Origin: Sarcina sp034439435
GTDB lineage: Bacteria; Bacillota; Clostridia; Clostridiales; Clostridiaceae
DNA length: 64,000 bases
Direction: 5' to 3'
NCBI RefSeq assembly: GCF_034439435.1
Contig: NZ_JAPCKJ010000008.1
Coordinates: 18,688 to 82,687, forward strand
Shown: positions 26,906 through 36,495 of the stretch, in pieces
Layout: each line of letters starts with the position of its first letter
Position numbering within the stretch: position 1 is the first letter of the stretch
Made by a program: the position numbers and the translations under genes
The notes under the pieces: generated by a model
The model's input: only the letters and a program-made list of their open reading frames with translations
Database searches by the model: none
Told to the model about the DNA's origin: nothing

Positions 26906-27469
26906 CTAATCTATTAATTTTCCCTTAACTATGTATCTATCTTTTCCTCTATTTGTACATGTAACTATAGTTATCACTTTTTCATTTAGATCCTGATTTA
27001 AAACATCAATATCACTAGGAGAAGTAATAAAAATATCATTAACCTCATACTGAAATACATTAGTTAAAGTTGTAATCTTTATTTTGTCTCCATTTTTAAG
27101 CTTGTCTATATTTCTAAAAACCTCATTGTTTATTGTATTTCTGTGTCCTGCAATGCTGAAGTTTCCTTCTTCCCCTGGCATAGCAGTGTTTTCAAAATGA
27201 CCTATGTTGTTTTCTAAAACATCTAAAGTACTACCTTCAGCAATAACTGTATGCACATCTATTTTTTCTATATCTATTAAGGCCATTCCCTCTCCATTTT
27301 TTATTTCTTCTAAAGCATTTTTTTTCTCTTCTTCTGAATAATTAAACTTTACCTCAAAGTCTTTTAAAGTTTTTTTCTCAACATTGCTTCTATAAAATTT
27401 TCCTATAAGAACAGTAGAAACTAGAACTAGTCCTAAAACAAATAACCCTTTAGCTAGTTTATTTCTCAT
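26906..27469 (-). CDS. srtD: Class D sortase
   Basis: 187 residues with an N-terminal membrane anchor (about 7-24). Catalytic residues are all present: His 109 in FSIAGHRN, Cys 171 in IVTCTN, Arg 178 in GKDRYIVKG. The size, the single N-terminal anchor and the TC motif fit the class D sortase of C. perfringens, which is reported to recognise LPQTGS; the large NEAT protein encoded two genes upstream ends with exactly that sorting signal. Located between the NEAT membrane protein and the binding lipoprotein, so it is probably co-regulated by iron. It may also serve other wall proteins. Confidence 0.88.
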   Translation of the reverse strand: MRNKLAKGLFVLGLVLVSTVLIGKFYRSNVEKKTLKDFEVKFNYSEEEKKNALEEIKNGEGMALIDIEKIDVHTVIAEGSTLDVLENNIGHFENTAMPGEEGNFSIAGHRNTINNEVFRNIDKLKNGDKIKITTLTNVFQYEVNDIFITSPSDIDVLNQDLNEKVITIVTCTNRGKDRYIVKGKLID

Positions 27470-27470
27470 A

Positions 27471-28118
27471 TTACTTCTTCCTTTTAGCTATGACTAAGCC
27501 AGCTACTACAGCGACTACTACTATTCCGCCTCCAATATAAATCCCAATATTTTTATTTTTTTCTACACTTGTTGCTGTACTTATAGTTTTTTCATCTTTA
27601 TTGGTCTTATCAGAAGCATTTTCATTACTACTTTCATTGTTTTCTACTTTAGGCGCTTCTAATTTTTCAACAAGAGTTAAGGTATCAAACTTTGGAATCA
27701 CCTTAAACTGAACATCTCTTTCCATAGGTCCTACATATATTTTTGCTTCTAGCTCTGAATCTTTATTAGGCACCTTAACTTTAAGCTTTATAGTTCCATT
27801 CTCTTTGTTTTCCTCAACAACTTCAGCATTCCCCTCATTACCATCTACTAAAACTCTGAAGTTTTCCATATATTCTGTTCCTGAAAAACCTATGGTATAT
27901 TCCGTTTCATCCCCTAAAATTTTAAGTTGCATACTCTCATTCAAATAACTTCTGGCCATTGACATTCCTATACCTGAATCATGGTAAACATCATTTTTAA
28001 CCTCATAAATTCCATTTTCTAATTCTCCATTTGCTAAAACATTACTATTTCCCCAACCTCCTGTTAAAGAAATAATCACTGTTAGCATTCCTAATAAAAC
28101 AGATTTTAAAAGCCTCAT
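27471..28118 (-). CDS. chtE: Membrane-anchored single-NEAT haem-binding protein
   Basis: 215 residues: signal peptide (1-29), one NEAT domain (about 34-150: LENGIYEVKNDVY, SMARSYLNESM, GTEYMENFRVLVDG, VGPMERDVQFKV), a Ser/Asn-rich linker, and a C-terminal helix (IGGGIVVVAVVAGLVIA) with a KRKK tail and no sorting motif, so it is held in the membrane. The usual YxxxY haem motif is absent; a conserved Met (PMER) occupies that strand. Presumed relay between the wall NEAT protein and the lipoprotein. The name follows the published C. perfringens Cht locus as I remember it. Confidence 0.85.
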   Translation of the reverse strand: MRLLKSVLLGMLTVIISLTGGWGNSNVLANGELENGIYEVKNDVYHDSGIGMSMARSYLNESMQLKILGDETEYTIGFSGTEYMENFRVLVDGNEGNAEVVEENKENGTIKLKVKVPNKDSELEAKIYVGPMERDVQFKVIPKFDTLTLVEKLEAPKVENNESSNENASDKTNKDEKTISTATSVEKNKNIGIYIGGGIVVVAVVAGLVIAKRKK

Positions 28119-28146
28119 CTAATTTCTCCTCCATTCGCTTAAAAAT

Positions 28147-28172
28147 AGTTTGAGAGGAGATCCTCTCAAACT
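28147..28172 (-). terminator. Intra-operon hairpin between the two NEAT genes
   Basis: AGTTTGAGAGG, 4-nt loop, CCTCTCAAACT, followed leftward by ATTTTTAAG. It is a perfect 11-bp stem with a short, weak T tract, suited to partial termination or to protecting the 3' end of the upstream mRNA, so the wall protein would be made in excess over downstream genes. Confidence 0.6.
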
Positions 28173-28181
28173 AAACTTCCC

Positions 28182-30404
28182 TTATTCTTCTCTTTTTTTA
28201 ATAAACATAGAAGCTCCCATCATTGCCATTCCTAATAATGCAACTGAGTTTCCCCCTACTACTGAACCAGTTTGTGGTAATGTTGATACAGTAAAGTCTT
28301 TTACAAACTTCTTAGTATCTTTTAAAAGTTCAACTTTAAAATCAACGTTTCTACCCATTGGTATTACATATAAACTCACTCTAATATCTGCATCTAAATT
28401 AGGTATTTCAAATCTTAACTTAATTGAATCTCCATTTTTAGATACAACTTTATAATTGGCATCTTTACCATTAACAGTTATCTTATGATCTTTCATAAAC
28501 TCTTGGCCTGTGAATGTTAATGTTAAGTAGTTCTTTCCATCAATTTCTTCTAAGTCAGATATCTTATTTAAATATTTTCTTGCCATATCAACTCCAGTTT
28601 GACTTTCATGAACAACTTTATTTTCTATTGTGTATAATTTACCCTTCTTAACTTTATTTTCTGTAACTGTAATACTATTTTCTTTGTTAGTTGAGTTTGC
28701 ATTGTTAGAAGAGCTTGTGCTATCATTTTCCAATTTATTCTCTTCTTCTATAGCAGGTTTATCTTCCCCACTAACTAACTCTAAAGTTCCTTTATTAAGT
28801 ATTGTTTTAAAACTTACATCTCTACCCATTATGCTTACAAAGGCTGTAACAATTATGTCTGCATCAAGATTTGGTATTTCAAAAGTCATTGTTCTATCAC
28901 CCTCATTTGGTGTTGCTACCACATCTTTACCATTCACAGTTATTCTAAAATCCTTAAAGAATCCAAACTGTTCTTCATTAAACTTTAATGTAAGAATCTT
29001 TTTATCGTCTTTCACCTCTAATTTACTATTCTTAGATAGGGCCTTTCTTGCCATATCATTTCCTATCTCTTGATTTCCATCTCCAATATATGAAACATCA
29101 TTTTTTATATTGTAGATACCATTCTTTAATTGATTTGCATCTACTATGCCACCTGTATTTTCTTCACTTCCATTTTCTTTATCTTCATTTACATTTCCAT
29201 TGTTTCCTGAGCCACCCTGATTTTCACTATTCTCATTTCCACCAGGAATATTTTCATTTTCTCCAGCACCAGGTTTGTTATTTTCTTCTGAATTATCATC
29301 TAACTTCTTAGCTGTATCATAATTTAAAATAGTTTTGAAACTAACTTCTTTTTCCATCATGCTGACTAATGTAGATACAATAATATCTGAATTTAAATCA
29401 GGTATATTAAATTTTATTGTTCTATCTTCTTTATTTGTCTCTGTCTCTACTTTTTCTCCATTAACAGTTACATTAAAGTTTTTTAGAAAATCATATAAAT
29501 TGCTATTAAAAGTTAATGTAACTGTATTTTTTCCCTTTGATATATCAATTCTTGAATCTTCTGATAGCACTTTTCTAGCCATAGAATTTCCTGTATCTAC
29601 ATTTCCTTGTCCAACATATTGAACTGTATTTTTAAGAGTATAACTACCATCTTCTAAGATTGCTTTTTTATTTACTGTAACTTTCACTGTTTTTTCATCA
29701 AATTGACCAGCTGAATCTGTAACTCTATATGTTATAGGATATACCCCTGGAATTTCTGCTTTTCCATCTTTTATAAATGATGTATCTCCACTTATTTCAA
29801 CTTTTAGATTTGAATCTTCCTTATCTATTCCAATAACTCCAGATAATAAATCAATAGCATCTCCTTGAGTAACATTAATATCCTTAGCATTATTTATAGT
29901 AGGTGCCTCATCTAATAAGCTAACAGTATTCATATCATTAACTAGGAACAGTTCAACCTTTCTCCCCATTATTGTTATAAACACCCCTATTTTTACCTTA
30001 GTATCAGGTGATGGTACTTCAAATGTTATTGATTTATCATCTTTATTTTCTTCTAATTTTAAATTTTCTCCCCCAGCACTAACTTCAATGTTATTCATAA
30101 AACCATATAAATTGCTATTGAAATACACAGTCATTAGTGTTTTCCCATTTTCAATTTTAAATTTTGTTTTATCTTTCACAGCATTTCTTGCCATATTTTC
30201 ACCAGTTGAATTTCCTTCTTCAACATATGAAGTTATGTTATTAGCTTCGTATATTCCATCTCTAAGTCCTTCTGACTGAACAATTGCAGTATTATTTCTA
30301 TCATTCATATTTGTAGCTGCATACACTGTATCCGCTCCTGCACCAACTAACATAGATGTTACAAGTGCATATCCTAAAATTTTGTTAATTTTCTTTCTAC
30401 CCAA
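28182..30404 (-). CDS. chtD: Wall-anchored haem-binding protein with four NEAT domains
   Basis: 740 residues from TTG 30404, which has AGGGGG upstream; a longer frame would begin inside the Fur box and is rejected. Signal peptide about 1-30. NEAT1 (about 45-165), a bacterial Ig-like domain (about 170-245), NEAT2 (about 250-370), a Gly/Asn/Glu linker, NEAT3 (about 425-540), linker, NEAT4 (about 580-695), then LPQTGS, a hydrophobic helix and KKREE. Each NEAT has a GxxMAR-type helix and a strand reading MGR or MEK where YxxxY is expected. Captures haem or haemoglobin at the wall and passes haem inward. First gene of the leftward operon. Confidence 0.88.
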   Translation of the reverse strand: MGRKKINKILGYALVTSMLVGAGADTVYAATNMNDRNNTAIVQSEGLRDGIYEANNITSYVEEGNSTGENMARNAVKDKTKFKIENGKTLMTVYFNSNLYGFMNNIEVSAGGENLKLEENKDDKSITFEVPSPDTKVKIGVFITIMGRKVELFLVNDMNTVSLLDEAPTINNAKDINVTQGDAIDLLSGVIGIDKEDSNLKVEISGDTSFIKDGKAEIPGVYPITYRVTDSAGQFDEKTVKVTVNKKAILEDGSYTLKNTVQYVGQGNVDTGNSMARKVLSEDSRIDISKGKNTVTLTFNSNLYDFLKNFNVTVNGEKVETETNKEDRTIKFNIPDLNSDIIVSTLVSMMEKEVSFKTILNYDTAKKLDDNSEENNKPGAGENENIPGGNENSENQGGSGNNGNVNEDKENGSEENTGGIVDANQLKNGIYNIKNDVSYIGDGNQEIGNDMARKALSKNSKLEVKDDKKILTLKFNEEQFGFFKDFRITVNGKDVVATPNEGDRTMTFEIPNLDADIIVTAFVSIMGRDVSFKTILNKGTLELVSGEDKPAIEEENKLENDSTSSSNNANSTNKENSITVTENKVKKGKLYTIENKVVHESQTGVDMARKYLNKISDLEEIDGKNYLTLTFTGQEFMKDHKITVNGKDANYKVVSKNGDSIKLRFEIPNLDADIRVSLYVIPMGRNVDFKVELLKDTKKFVKDFTVSTLPQTGSVVGGNSVALLGMAMMGASMFIKKREE

Positions 30405-30437
30405 AGTTAATCCCCCTTTTGATCTTCTTTTTCTATT

Positions 30438-30456
30438 GAAAATGATTATCATTAAT
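30438..30456. promoter_or_regulatory. Fur box of the haem operon
   Basis: The 19-mer GAAAATGATTATCATTAAT matches the Fur consensus (GATAATGATTATCATTATC) at 16 of 19 positions. It lies 34 nt upstream of the wall NEAT protein start, next to a TATATT -10-like hexamer on the minus strand, and about 95 nt from the divergent AraC gene, so both could be iron controlled. Confidence 0.88.
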
Positions 30457-30550
30457 GTTAATATACTTATATTATCATAGATTTTTATAATTGTTTTTCT
30501 CTATATTAGGATTTTTTTTAATATATTAATTTTAAAAAGGAGGATTTTTT

Positions 30551-31309
30551 GTGATTTTTATAAAATCAGCTCTTGTAGATTTTTATAATTGCTGTGAAGT
30601 GCCAATAAGAGTGGTAGATAATAATATGAATATTATTTCTGAAGTGGGCTACTCATCTTTTTATGATTATATATTTAATGATCTAAATTTAAATAGTAAA
30701 TTTGATCGTTCCTATTTAAAACATAATCATAATGACTCCTTACTTATTACATTTGAGAATAATATATCTTTTTACTCATTATTTAATCATAAATTAATCG
30801 ATAAAAACTTAATCTTTATAATAGGACCTTTATATCTAAAAGAAGACTTAAAAAATTCTAATGACGATTTAGAACTCTATAAAATACCTTTGAAGACTAA
30901 AAATTGTCTTAAGTACTATAATTCCTTGTTAAAAATAATCTTAGAGGAAAAACTTAAGGCTAACTCCTCAGTTTCATATTCTCCTTATGTGTGTAGAGCT
31001 ATAGATTTTATAGAAAAAAACTATTCAAAAGATTTTAATATAGATTCTCTTTGCTCAGAATTCAAAATAAATAAGGGATACTTCTGTAGTATATTTAAAA
31101 ATGAAACTGGTCAAACATTTATAAATTTTTTAAATAATTATAGAATTGAAAAAAGTAAAGAATTACTTAAAAACTTTGATTTATCACTTTTAGATATTGC
31201 ACATAAGGTAGGATTCAGTAACCAAAGCTACTATTGTACCGTATTTAAAAAATTTACTAATCAAACCCCTTTAAAATATAGAGATTCATTATATAAAAAA
31301 GGTTTGTAA
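30551..31309 (+). CDS. AraC-family transcriptional regulator
   Basis: 252 residues with a GTG start 6 nt after AAGGAGGA. The N-terminal 140 residues form an unassigned sensor domain (VDFYNCCEVPIRVVDNN, NLIFIIGPLYLKED). Two helix-turn-helix units fill about 150-248: YSKDFNIDSLCSEFKINKGY and LLDIAHKVGFSNQSYYCTVF, ending in FKKFTNQTPLKYR. It is divergent from the haem operon across a shared 146-bp region with the Fur box, so it is a candidate activator of that operon responding to an imported ligand. Confidence 0.9.
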   Translation: MIFIKSALVDFYNCCEVPIRVVDNNMNIISEVGYSSFYDYIFNDLNLNSKFDRSYLKHNHNDSLLITFENNISFYSLFNHKLIDKNLIFIIGPLYLKEDLKNSNDDLELYKIPLKTKNCLKYYNSLLKIILEEKLKANSSVSYSPYVCRAIDFIEKNYSKDFNIDSLCSEFKINKGYFCSIFKNETGQTFINFLNNYRIEKSKELLKNFDLSLLDIAHKVGFSNQSYYCTVFKKFTNQTPLKYRDSLYKKGL

Positions 31310-31338
31310 ACTCTTACCCAAGTTTACAAACCTTTTTA
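31297..31338 (+). terminator. Terminator overlapping the end of the AraC gene
   Basis: AAAGGTTTGTAAACT and AGTTTACAAACCTTT with a T run; the left arm includes the last codons and stop of the gene. Confidence 0.88.
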
Positions 31339-31448
31339 ATCTCAATATGACATTTTAAAATATTTATATATAATGCACTTTTAAATTAATATGCAATAAT
31401 TTATTAGTCATAACTTCTGTATTAATTTTTTATTTTCACCAATAGAAG

Positions 31449-32645
31449 TTATTCCTTTATTAGCTCCACAGTTTCCTTAGCTATCATTAATTCCTCATTA
31501 GTTGGAACAACATAGGCTTTAATTTTTGAATCAATAGTTGATATTTCTGCAAGCTTTCCTCTAACTTTATTTTTTTCTCTATCTACAGCTAGTCCTAAAA
31601 ATTCTAAGTTTTTCAAACATTCTTCTCTAGTTTCTGGAGAATTTTCACCTACACCAGCAGTAAATACTATTACATCTACTCCACCCATATTTACTATAAA
31701 TGAACCTATTTCAGCTCTTATTCTATAGTGGAATATATCTAGTGCTAATTGTGCTCTCTTATCTCCTTCTAAAGCTGCATTTTCTATATCTCTAAAATCT
31801 GAACTAACGCCTGAAATTCCTAGAACTCCTGATTTTTTATTTAGAGATTCAGAAACTTCTTCTATTATATATCCACACTCTTCGATTAAAAATGGGATTA
31901 TTGATGGATCTATGTTCCCTGATCTAGTACCCATTGGAATCCCTGCAAGTGGAGTAAATCCCATAGTTGTATCTATACATTGTCCACCTTTAATTGCTGA
32001 TATACTAGCTCCATTTCCTAGGTGACAGCTGATTATTTTTAAATCTTTTATATCTTTTCCCATTGCTTCTGAAACTTTATTAGCTACATATTTATGTGAA
32101 GTTCCATGGAATCCATATTTTCTAATTTTATGTTTTTTATATAAATTGTAATCTATAGCATAGATATATGCTTTTTCTGGTAATGTTCCATGAAAGGCTG
32201 TATCAAATACAACTACCATTTTTTTATTTGGCATAAGACTTTGACATGCTCTTATTCCAATTATATTTGCTGGATTATGTAGTGGTGCTAGTTTGCTACA
32301 TTCATTTAAATACTCTATAACATCTTCATCTACAATTACTGAAGAAGAATATTTTTCTCCACCATGAACCACTCTATGACCTACTGCCATAATTTCATCA
32401 ACAGACTTAATAACTCCGACCTTTGAATCTGTTAAAGTACTTAGTACTATATCTATAGCATCTTTATGATCTTTTATTTCTTTTTCTACTATATATTTTT
32501 CGCCCATTTCATTTTTTTGAACTAACCTAGCTTGGTCAAGTCCTATTCTTTCAACTATACCGCTTATGATATCCTTTTCATTGACCATATCAATTAATTT
32601 ATATTTTAATGATGAACTTCCGCAATTTATTATAAGTATTTTCAT
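31449..32645 (-). CDS. ackA: Acetate kinase
   Basis: 398 residues, the usual length. Converts acetyl phosphate plus ADP to acetate plus ATP. Signatures: ILIINCGSSSLKYKL at the N-terminus, VGHRVVHGGEKY, VVFDTAFH, YGFHGTSHKYVA, SCHLGNGASISAIKGG, DTTMGFTPLAGIPMGTRSG and TAGVGENSPETRE. ATG after AGGAG. No phosphotransacetylase gene is adjacent on either side, unlike the common pta-ackA pair, so it may be a stand-alone or second copy. Confidence 0.95.
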   Translation of the reverse strand: MKILIINCGSSSLKYKLIDMVNEKDIISGIVERIGLDQARLVQKNEMGEKYIVEKEIKDHKDAIDIVLSTLTDSKVGVIKSVDEIMAVGHRVVHGGEKYSSSVIVDEDVIEYLNECSKLAPLHNPANIIGIRACQSLMPNKKMVVVFDTAFHGTLPEKAYIYAIDYNLYKKHKIRKYGFHGTSHKYVANKVSEAMGKDIKDLKIISCHLGNGASISAIKGGQCIDTTMGFTPLAGIPMGTRSGNIDPSIIPFLIEECGYIIEEVSESLNKKSGVLGISGVSSDFRDIENAALEGDKRAQLALDIFHYRIRAEIGSFIVNMGGVDVIVFTAGVGENSPETREECLKNLEFLGLAVDREKNKVRGKLAEISTIDSKIKAYVVPTNEELMIAKETVELIKE

Positions 32646-32967
32646 TTATATCATTCTCCTAACCTCAATTTAATTAATCTAAAACGTTTAAATACCAATC
32701 TTACAATAAATTTTATATTCTAATTAAATTGATTTCAACCGTAAACAAAAAAAATTTACAAAAATATTTTAAAAAATCTTTTTGTTACCAACTTACCAAA
32801 ATATTTTTTACTTAACCACTAAAACTAACTTGAAAATACTTTTATAATAAGTGGTTTCCATTAACATTAAAATATTGTTAGAAATTATAAATTTCCAACA
32901 ATATTAAACTGTGTATTAGTAAATAATATAAAATTATATATTTATTATTAACAATAAATTTTATCTT
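32646..32967. other. 322-bp intergenic region between ackA and sbcC
   Basis: Very AT-rich. The only clear structure is the inverted repeat at 32871-32905 (AATATTGTT...AACAATATT), a probable weak terminator of the sbcDC transcript. The rest should hold the ackA promoter; no clean -35/-10 pair was found. Confidence 0.5.
32871..32905 (-). terminator. Inverted repeat after sbcC, likely weak terminator
   Basis: AATATTGTT-GAAAT pairs with ATTTC-AACAATATT, followed leftward by TTTAATG. It lies 63 nt past the sbcC stop. Confidence 0.5.
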
Positions 32968-35900
32968 TTAACTTCTTTCTATTTTAACTTTACTTCCACC
33001 TATTCCTGCTTCTGCTGGTGTTAGTATTAACTTAACTGGGACTCTATTTTTTATGGATTCAACGTGGCTTATTATACCTACAGATAATCTTTCATTATGC
33101 AGTCTTTCTAGTGAACTCATAACCACATCTAAAAGATTATCATCTAATGTTCCAAAGCCCTCATCTAAGAAGAATAATTCTAAAGGTGCTGTTCCTTTTA
33201 ACTGTATTTGTGATGAAAGTGATAATGCTAATGCTAAGGAAGCTAAGAAAGTTTCTCCCCCTGATAGAGTTGAGGAATCTCTTTCTGCTCCTCCATTTTT
33301 ATAATCTCTTATTATGAATTTTCCATTTTCATCAACCTCTAATCCATAAACGCCATTAGTTATATCCTTAAGCTTTTTAGATGCCTCTATTGATATATAC
33401 TTTAGCTGATTTGCTGCGATAAACTCTACAAATTTCTTTCCTTTAAATAATTTTTCTAAATCACTTAAAAGTGCTAGCTTATGTTCTTGCTTAGCTTTAA
33501 TTTCAAGTATATCCTTCTGCTCCTCAAGTTTTTTCTTTATGGATTCCATTTCAGTAGTAAGTCTAACTTTTAATTCTTGTACTTCTTTCAATTCTTTTTC
33601 ATTCTTATTTTTTTCCTCAAGAACTTTTATCCACTCTTCTTCAGTTAAACTCTTTCCATCTAATTTTTTTATTAATAATTCTATATTTGCTCTTACTTTA
33701 ATTAAGTTCTTATCGTAGTCTTCAATAAGCACTTTTAACTTTTCTTTTTCATCCTTAGATAAAATACTTTCTTTAACCTCTAATATTGTTTTGAATCCTT
33801 CTTCTTCTAAAGATTTATTTACTTTTTTCTCTTCACTTTCTTTTCTTAGATTTAATGAGTTCAACCCTTCTTTGATAACGGCTACCTCTTGGCTCATATC
33901 AATAAATGATTTCTCTAACTTTTCTTTTTCTTCACTTAATCTTAAATAAGATTTTTCTATATCCTCAATTTCTAACTGTACACCCTTTAATAAGCCTTTA
34001 ATATCTATTTTTTCAATAGACATGGAGTCATCAATTAAATCATTTAAAGCTTCTTTAATCATTCTTTCTTTTTCTCTATAAACTTGTACCTTACCATCTA
34101 ACAAGGATTTTTGCTCTAAATAATCATCTTTTAATTTATCTCTTTTTTCTCTTAATTCATCCTTTAGCTTATTTGATTCATCTAATTGAGTTCTTATATT
34201 CTTAATCTCTTTCTCTAATAAACTTTTTTCTTTATCTTTTTTAGATATTAACTCATTTTCTAGCTTAATATCTTCAATTTTAAGTTCATCTTTTATAACA
34301 TCTAATTCAGAAATTTTTAGCTTTAATTCCTTATCTAATTCTTTTACCTTTGAAGCTAATTCCTTCTCTCTAACTATTTTTTCACATAAAAGAACTTCTG
34401 CTTTATTAAAGATATTTTCTAAATTATTTTTTTCTTCTTTTAATTTTTCTAAATCTTTTTCTAAGCTTTCTTTCTTAACCTTAAAATCATCTACTTCTAT
34501 TTTTAAAGTATTAAACTCTTCTTCTAACTCTTTTAAGGTTTCTTCTTTAAGTTCTCCTATTTCTTTAATGGTGTTATTTAATTCATTAATTTTCTTATTT
34601 TCATATTCTAAAGTAGCTTCTATTTTAGAGAATTCCAAAGTAAGTTCTTTTAGTACTTCTTCCTTACTTTCTAATAAGGTTCTTTTTTCATTTGATAACC
34701 CTAGATTGATTTTTTCAACATTATTAAGTTCATGATGTGTTGATCCACACACTGGACAACATTCTCCATCTACTAAACTTTCTCTAAGTTTATGAGCTAA
34801 TTCTTCAATCTCAACCTTATTTATATAATCTCTAAGTTCTTTTACTTCCTTTTCTAATAATGATTTTTGATTTTCAAATTCTTTAAGTTTATCTTCAAAA
34901 TTATTTTTTATCTTTAAGGACTCTTCTAGAGACTTTTTCATTTCTCTATATTTATTAAGTTTTTCTCTATATTCTCCAAGCCTTATTTGTTTTTCCAAAA
35001 TATAATTACTATCTCCTGGAGATTCCTTTAAAAGTTTATCTAAATCATCACTTGTCTTATTTAAAACCTCTAGTTTCTCCTTTAAATCATACTCTGCCTT
35101 TTTTTTCTCTTCTGTAAGTTCTTTTATATATTTCTTTAATTCATTCTCTTCATTTTTTACTTCTCTAAATTGTTTAGATAAGTTTTCATAAGAATTTAAA
35201 ATAAATAGTCCACCATTTATTTTATTTTTAACTTCTTCATCAACAAAAAGCTCTTCTTTTCTTTCTTCTTTTGCTTTTAATTCTTGATTTAATCTCTTTT
35301 CATTTTCTTCTATATCATTTAATTTAAGATCACACTTATTTCTCTCATCAAAAATTTTCTTACAAGCTTCTTTTAACTTAACTCCATCAGATTTTATTTG
35401 AAAAAGAATACCTCTTTCTCTTTCACTCTCTAATAACTTTTCTTTTTTTAATCTTAAATTAGGTAACTTCTCTTCCTTCCTTTTAGATACCTCTTCAAAT
35501 TTCAAATTGTTTTCTTCTCTTAATTTTGCAAGTTCCTCTAATTTCTTATTTAACTCACTAAATTTTAATTCACCTTTACTTATTTCCTTTAGAATCTCTT
35601 CAAAATTATCTATAAATACTATTACCTTCTCAGCTTTATTTGCAACCTCAACTTTTTCTTTGGAAATTTTTATTTCATCACTTCTACTTACTAAATTTTC
35701 TTCCTCAATTTTCTTATCATAAAGTTCTTTTTGAGTATTCCAAACTTTTTCTAACTCCTCAAATTCTTTTTTTATCTTATTTAGTAATTCTTCTTTACTT
35801 TTAATACTTAAGTTAATCTCATTTATTTCTTCTTCTTTTTCCTTTAAAGCTTCTTCACTAATTCCTTCATATCCTTTTAGTTGTCCTTCTAAGACATTCA

Positions 35901-36495
35901 TCTTATCCTTTTCTTTTCTTATTTCTAAACTAAGCTTGCTAGAAAGATCATCTCCATATTTTCTAAGATTAAATAATCTCTCAAGCATATTTCTTCTTTC
36001 TTTTCCCTCTAATTTAAGGAATTCACTAAACTTTCCTTGAGGTAAAACTACAGTTCTCATAAAGTCATCTAGCTTTAATCCTATGATTTCCTCACATTTA
36101 GAAGTAACAGCTTTTGCCTTGTCCTCTAAGACTTCTTCCTCTTCACCTGTTATATCTATTATTTTGGAACTTTTATTTCTTATTCCTCCACTTTTATTAT
36201 CTCTTTTAAACTCTCTATCTACCCTATATCTTTTTATTTCTTTACCTGTTATTTGAAATTCATAACTTACATAAACACTATCACAGTTAGTGTTTATATA
36301 ATTTGAACTTTTTCTAGAAATATCGCCATATAAAGCAAGGGTTATACCATCTAAAATAGTAGATTTACCACTTCCAGTTGGTCCAAAAATACCAAAAAGC
36401 CCTCTCTCTGTTAGCTTTTGAAAATCAACAACCTGCTTATCTATAAAACTGTTTAATCCCTTAACCTGAAGCTTAATTGGTTTCACTCTCTTCAT
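32968..36495 (-). CDS. sbcC: Exonuclease SbcC (Rad50-like ATPase)
   Basis: 1175 residues. N-terminal Walker A GIFGPTGSGKSTILDGI, two very long coiled coils (about 180-570 and 590-1000) meeting at a zinc hook CCPVC near residue 580, C-terminal signature LSGGETFLASLALALSLS and Walker B ELFFLDEGFGTLDD. With SbcD it cleaves DNA ends and hairpins, so it would act on the long palindromes present in this genome. Overlaps sbcD by 23 nt. Confidence 0.95.
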   Translation of the reverse strand: MKRVKPIKLQVKGLNSFIDKQVVDFQKLTERGLFGIFGPTGSGKSTILDGITLALYGDISRKSSNYINTNCDSVYVSYEFQITGKEIKRYRVDREFKRDNKSGGIRNKSSKIIDITGEEEEVLEDKAKAVTSKCEEIIGLKLDDFMRTVVLPQGKFSEFLKLEGKERRNMLERLFNLRKYGDDLSSKLSLEIRKEKDKMNVLEGQLKGYEGISEEALKEKEEEINEINLSIKSKEELLNKIKKEFEELEKVWNTQKELYDKKIEEENLVSRSDEIKISKEKVEVANKAEKVIVFIDNFEEILKEISKGELKFSELNKKLEELAKLREENNLKFEEVSKRKEEKLPNLRLKKEKLLESERERGILFQIKSDGVKLKEACKKIFDERNKCDLKLNDIEENEKRLNQELKAKEERKEELFVDEEVKNKINGGLFILNSYENLSKQFREVKNEENELKKYIKELTEEKKKAEYDLKEKLEVLNKTSDDLDKLLKESPGDSNYILEKQIRLGEYREKLNKYREMKKSLEESLKIKNNFEDKLKEFENQKSLLEKEVKELRDYINKVEIEELAHKLRESLVDGECCPVCGSTHHELNNVEKINLGLSNEKRTLLESKEEVLKELTLEFSKIEATLEYENKKINELNNTIKEIGELKEETLKELEEEFNTLKIEVDDFKVKKESLEKDLEKLKEEKNNLENIFNKAEVLLCEKIVREKELASKVKELDKELKLKISELDVIKDELKIEDIKLENELISKKDKEKSLLEKEIKNIRTQLDESNKLKDELREKRDKLKDDYLEQKSLLDGKVQVYREKERMIKEALNDLIDDSMSIEKIDIKGLLKGVQLEIEDIEKSYLRLSEEKEKLEKSFIDMSQEVAVIKEGLNSLNLRKESEEKKVNKSLEEEGFKTILEVKESILSKDEKEKLKVLIEDYDKNLIKVRANIELLIKKLDGKSLTEEEWIKVLEEKNKNEKELKEVQELKVRLTTEMESIKKKLEEQKDILEIKAKQEHKLALLSDLEKLFKGKKFVEFIAANQLKYISIEASKKLKDITNGVYGLEVDENGKFIIRDYKNGGAERDSSTLSGGETFLASLALALSLSSQIQLKGTAPLELFFLDEGFGTLDDNLLDVVMSSLERLHNERLSVGIISHVESIKNRVPVKLILTPAEAGIGGSKVKIERS

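Noticed and set aside
30404..30452. Upstream start of the wall NEAT protein
   Set aside because: It would put the start codon within the Fur box and give a poor signal peptide; TTG 30404 has AGGGGG at good spacing.
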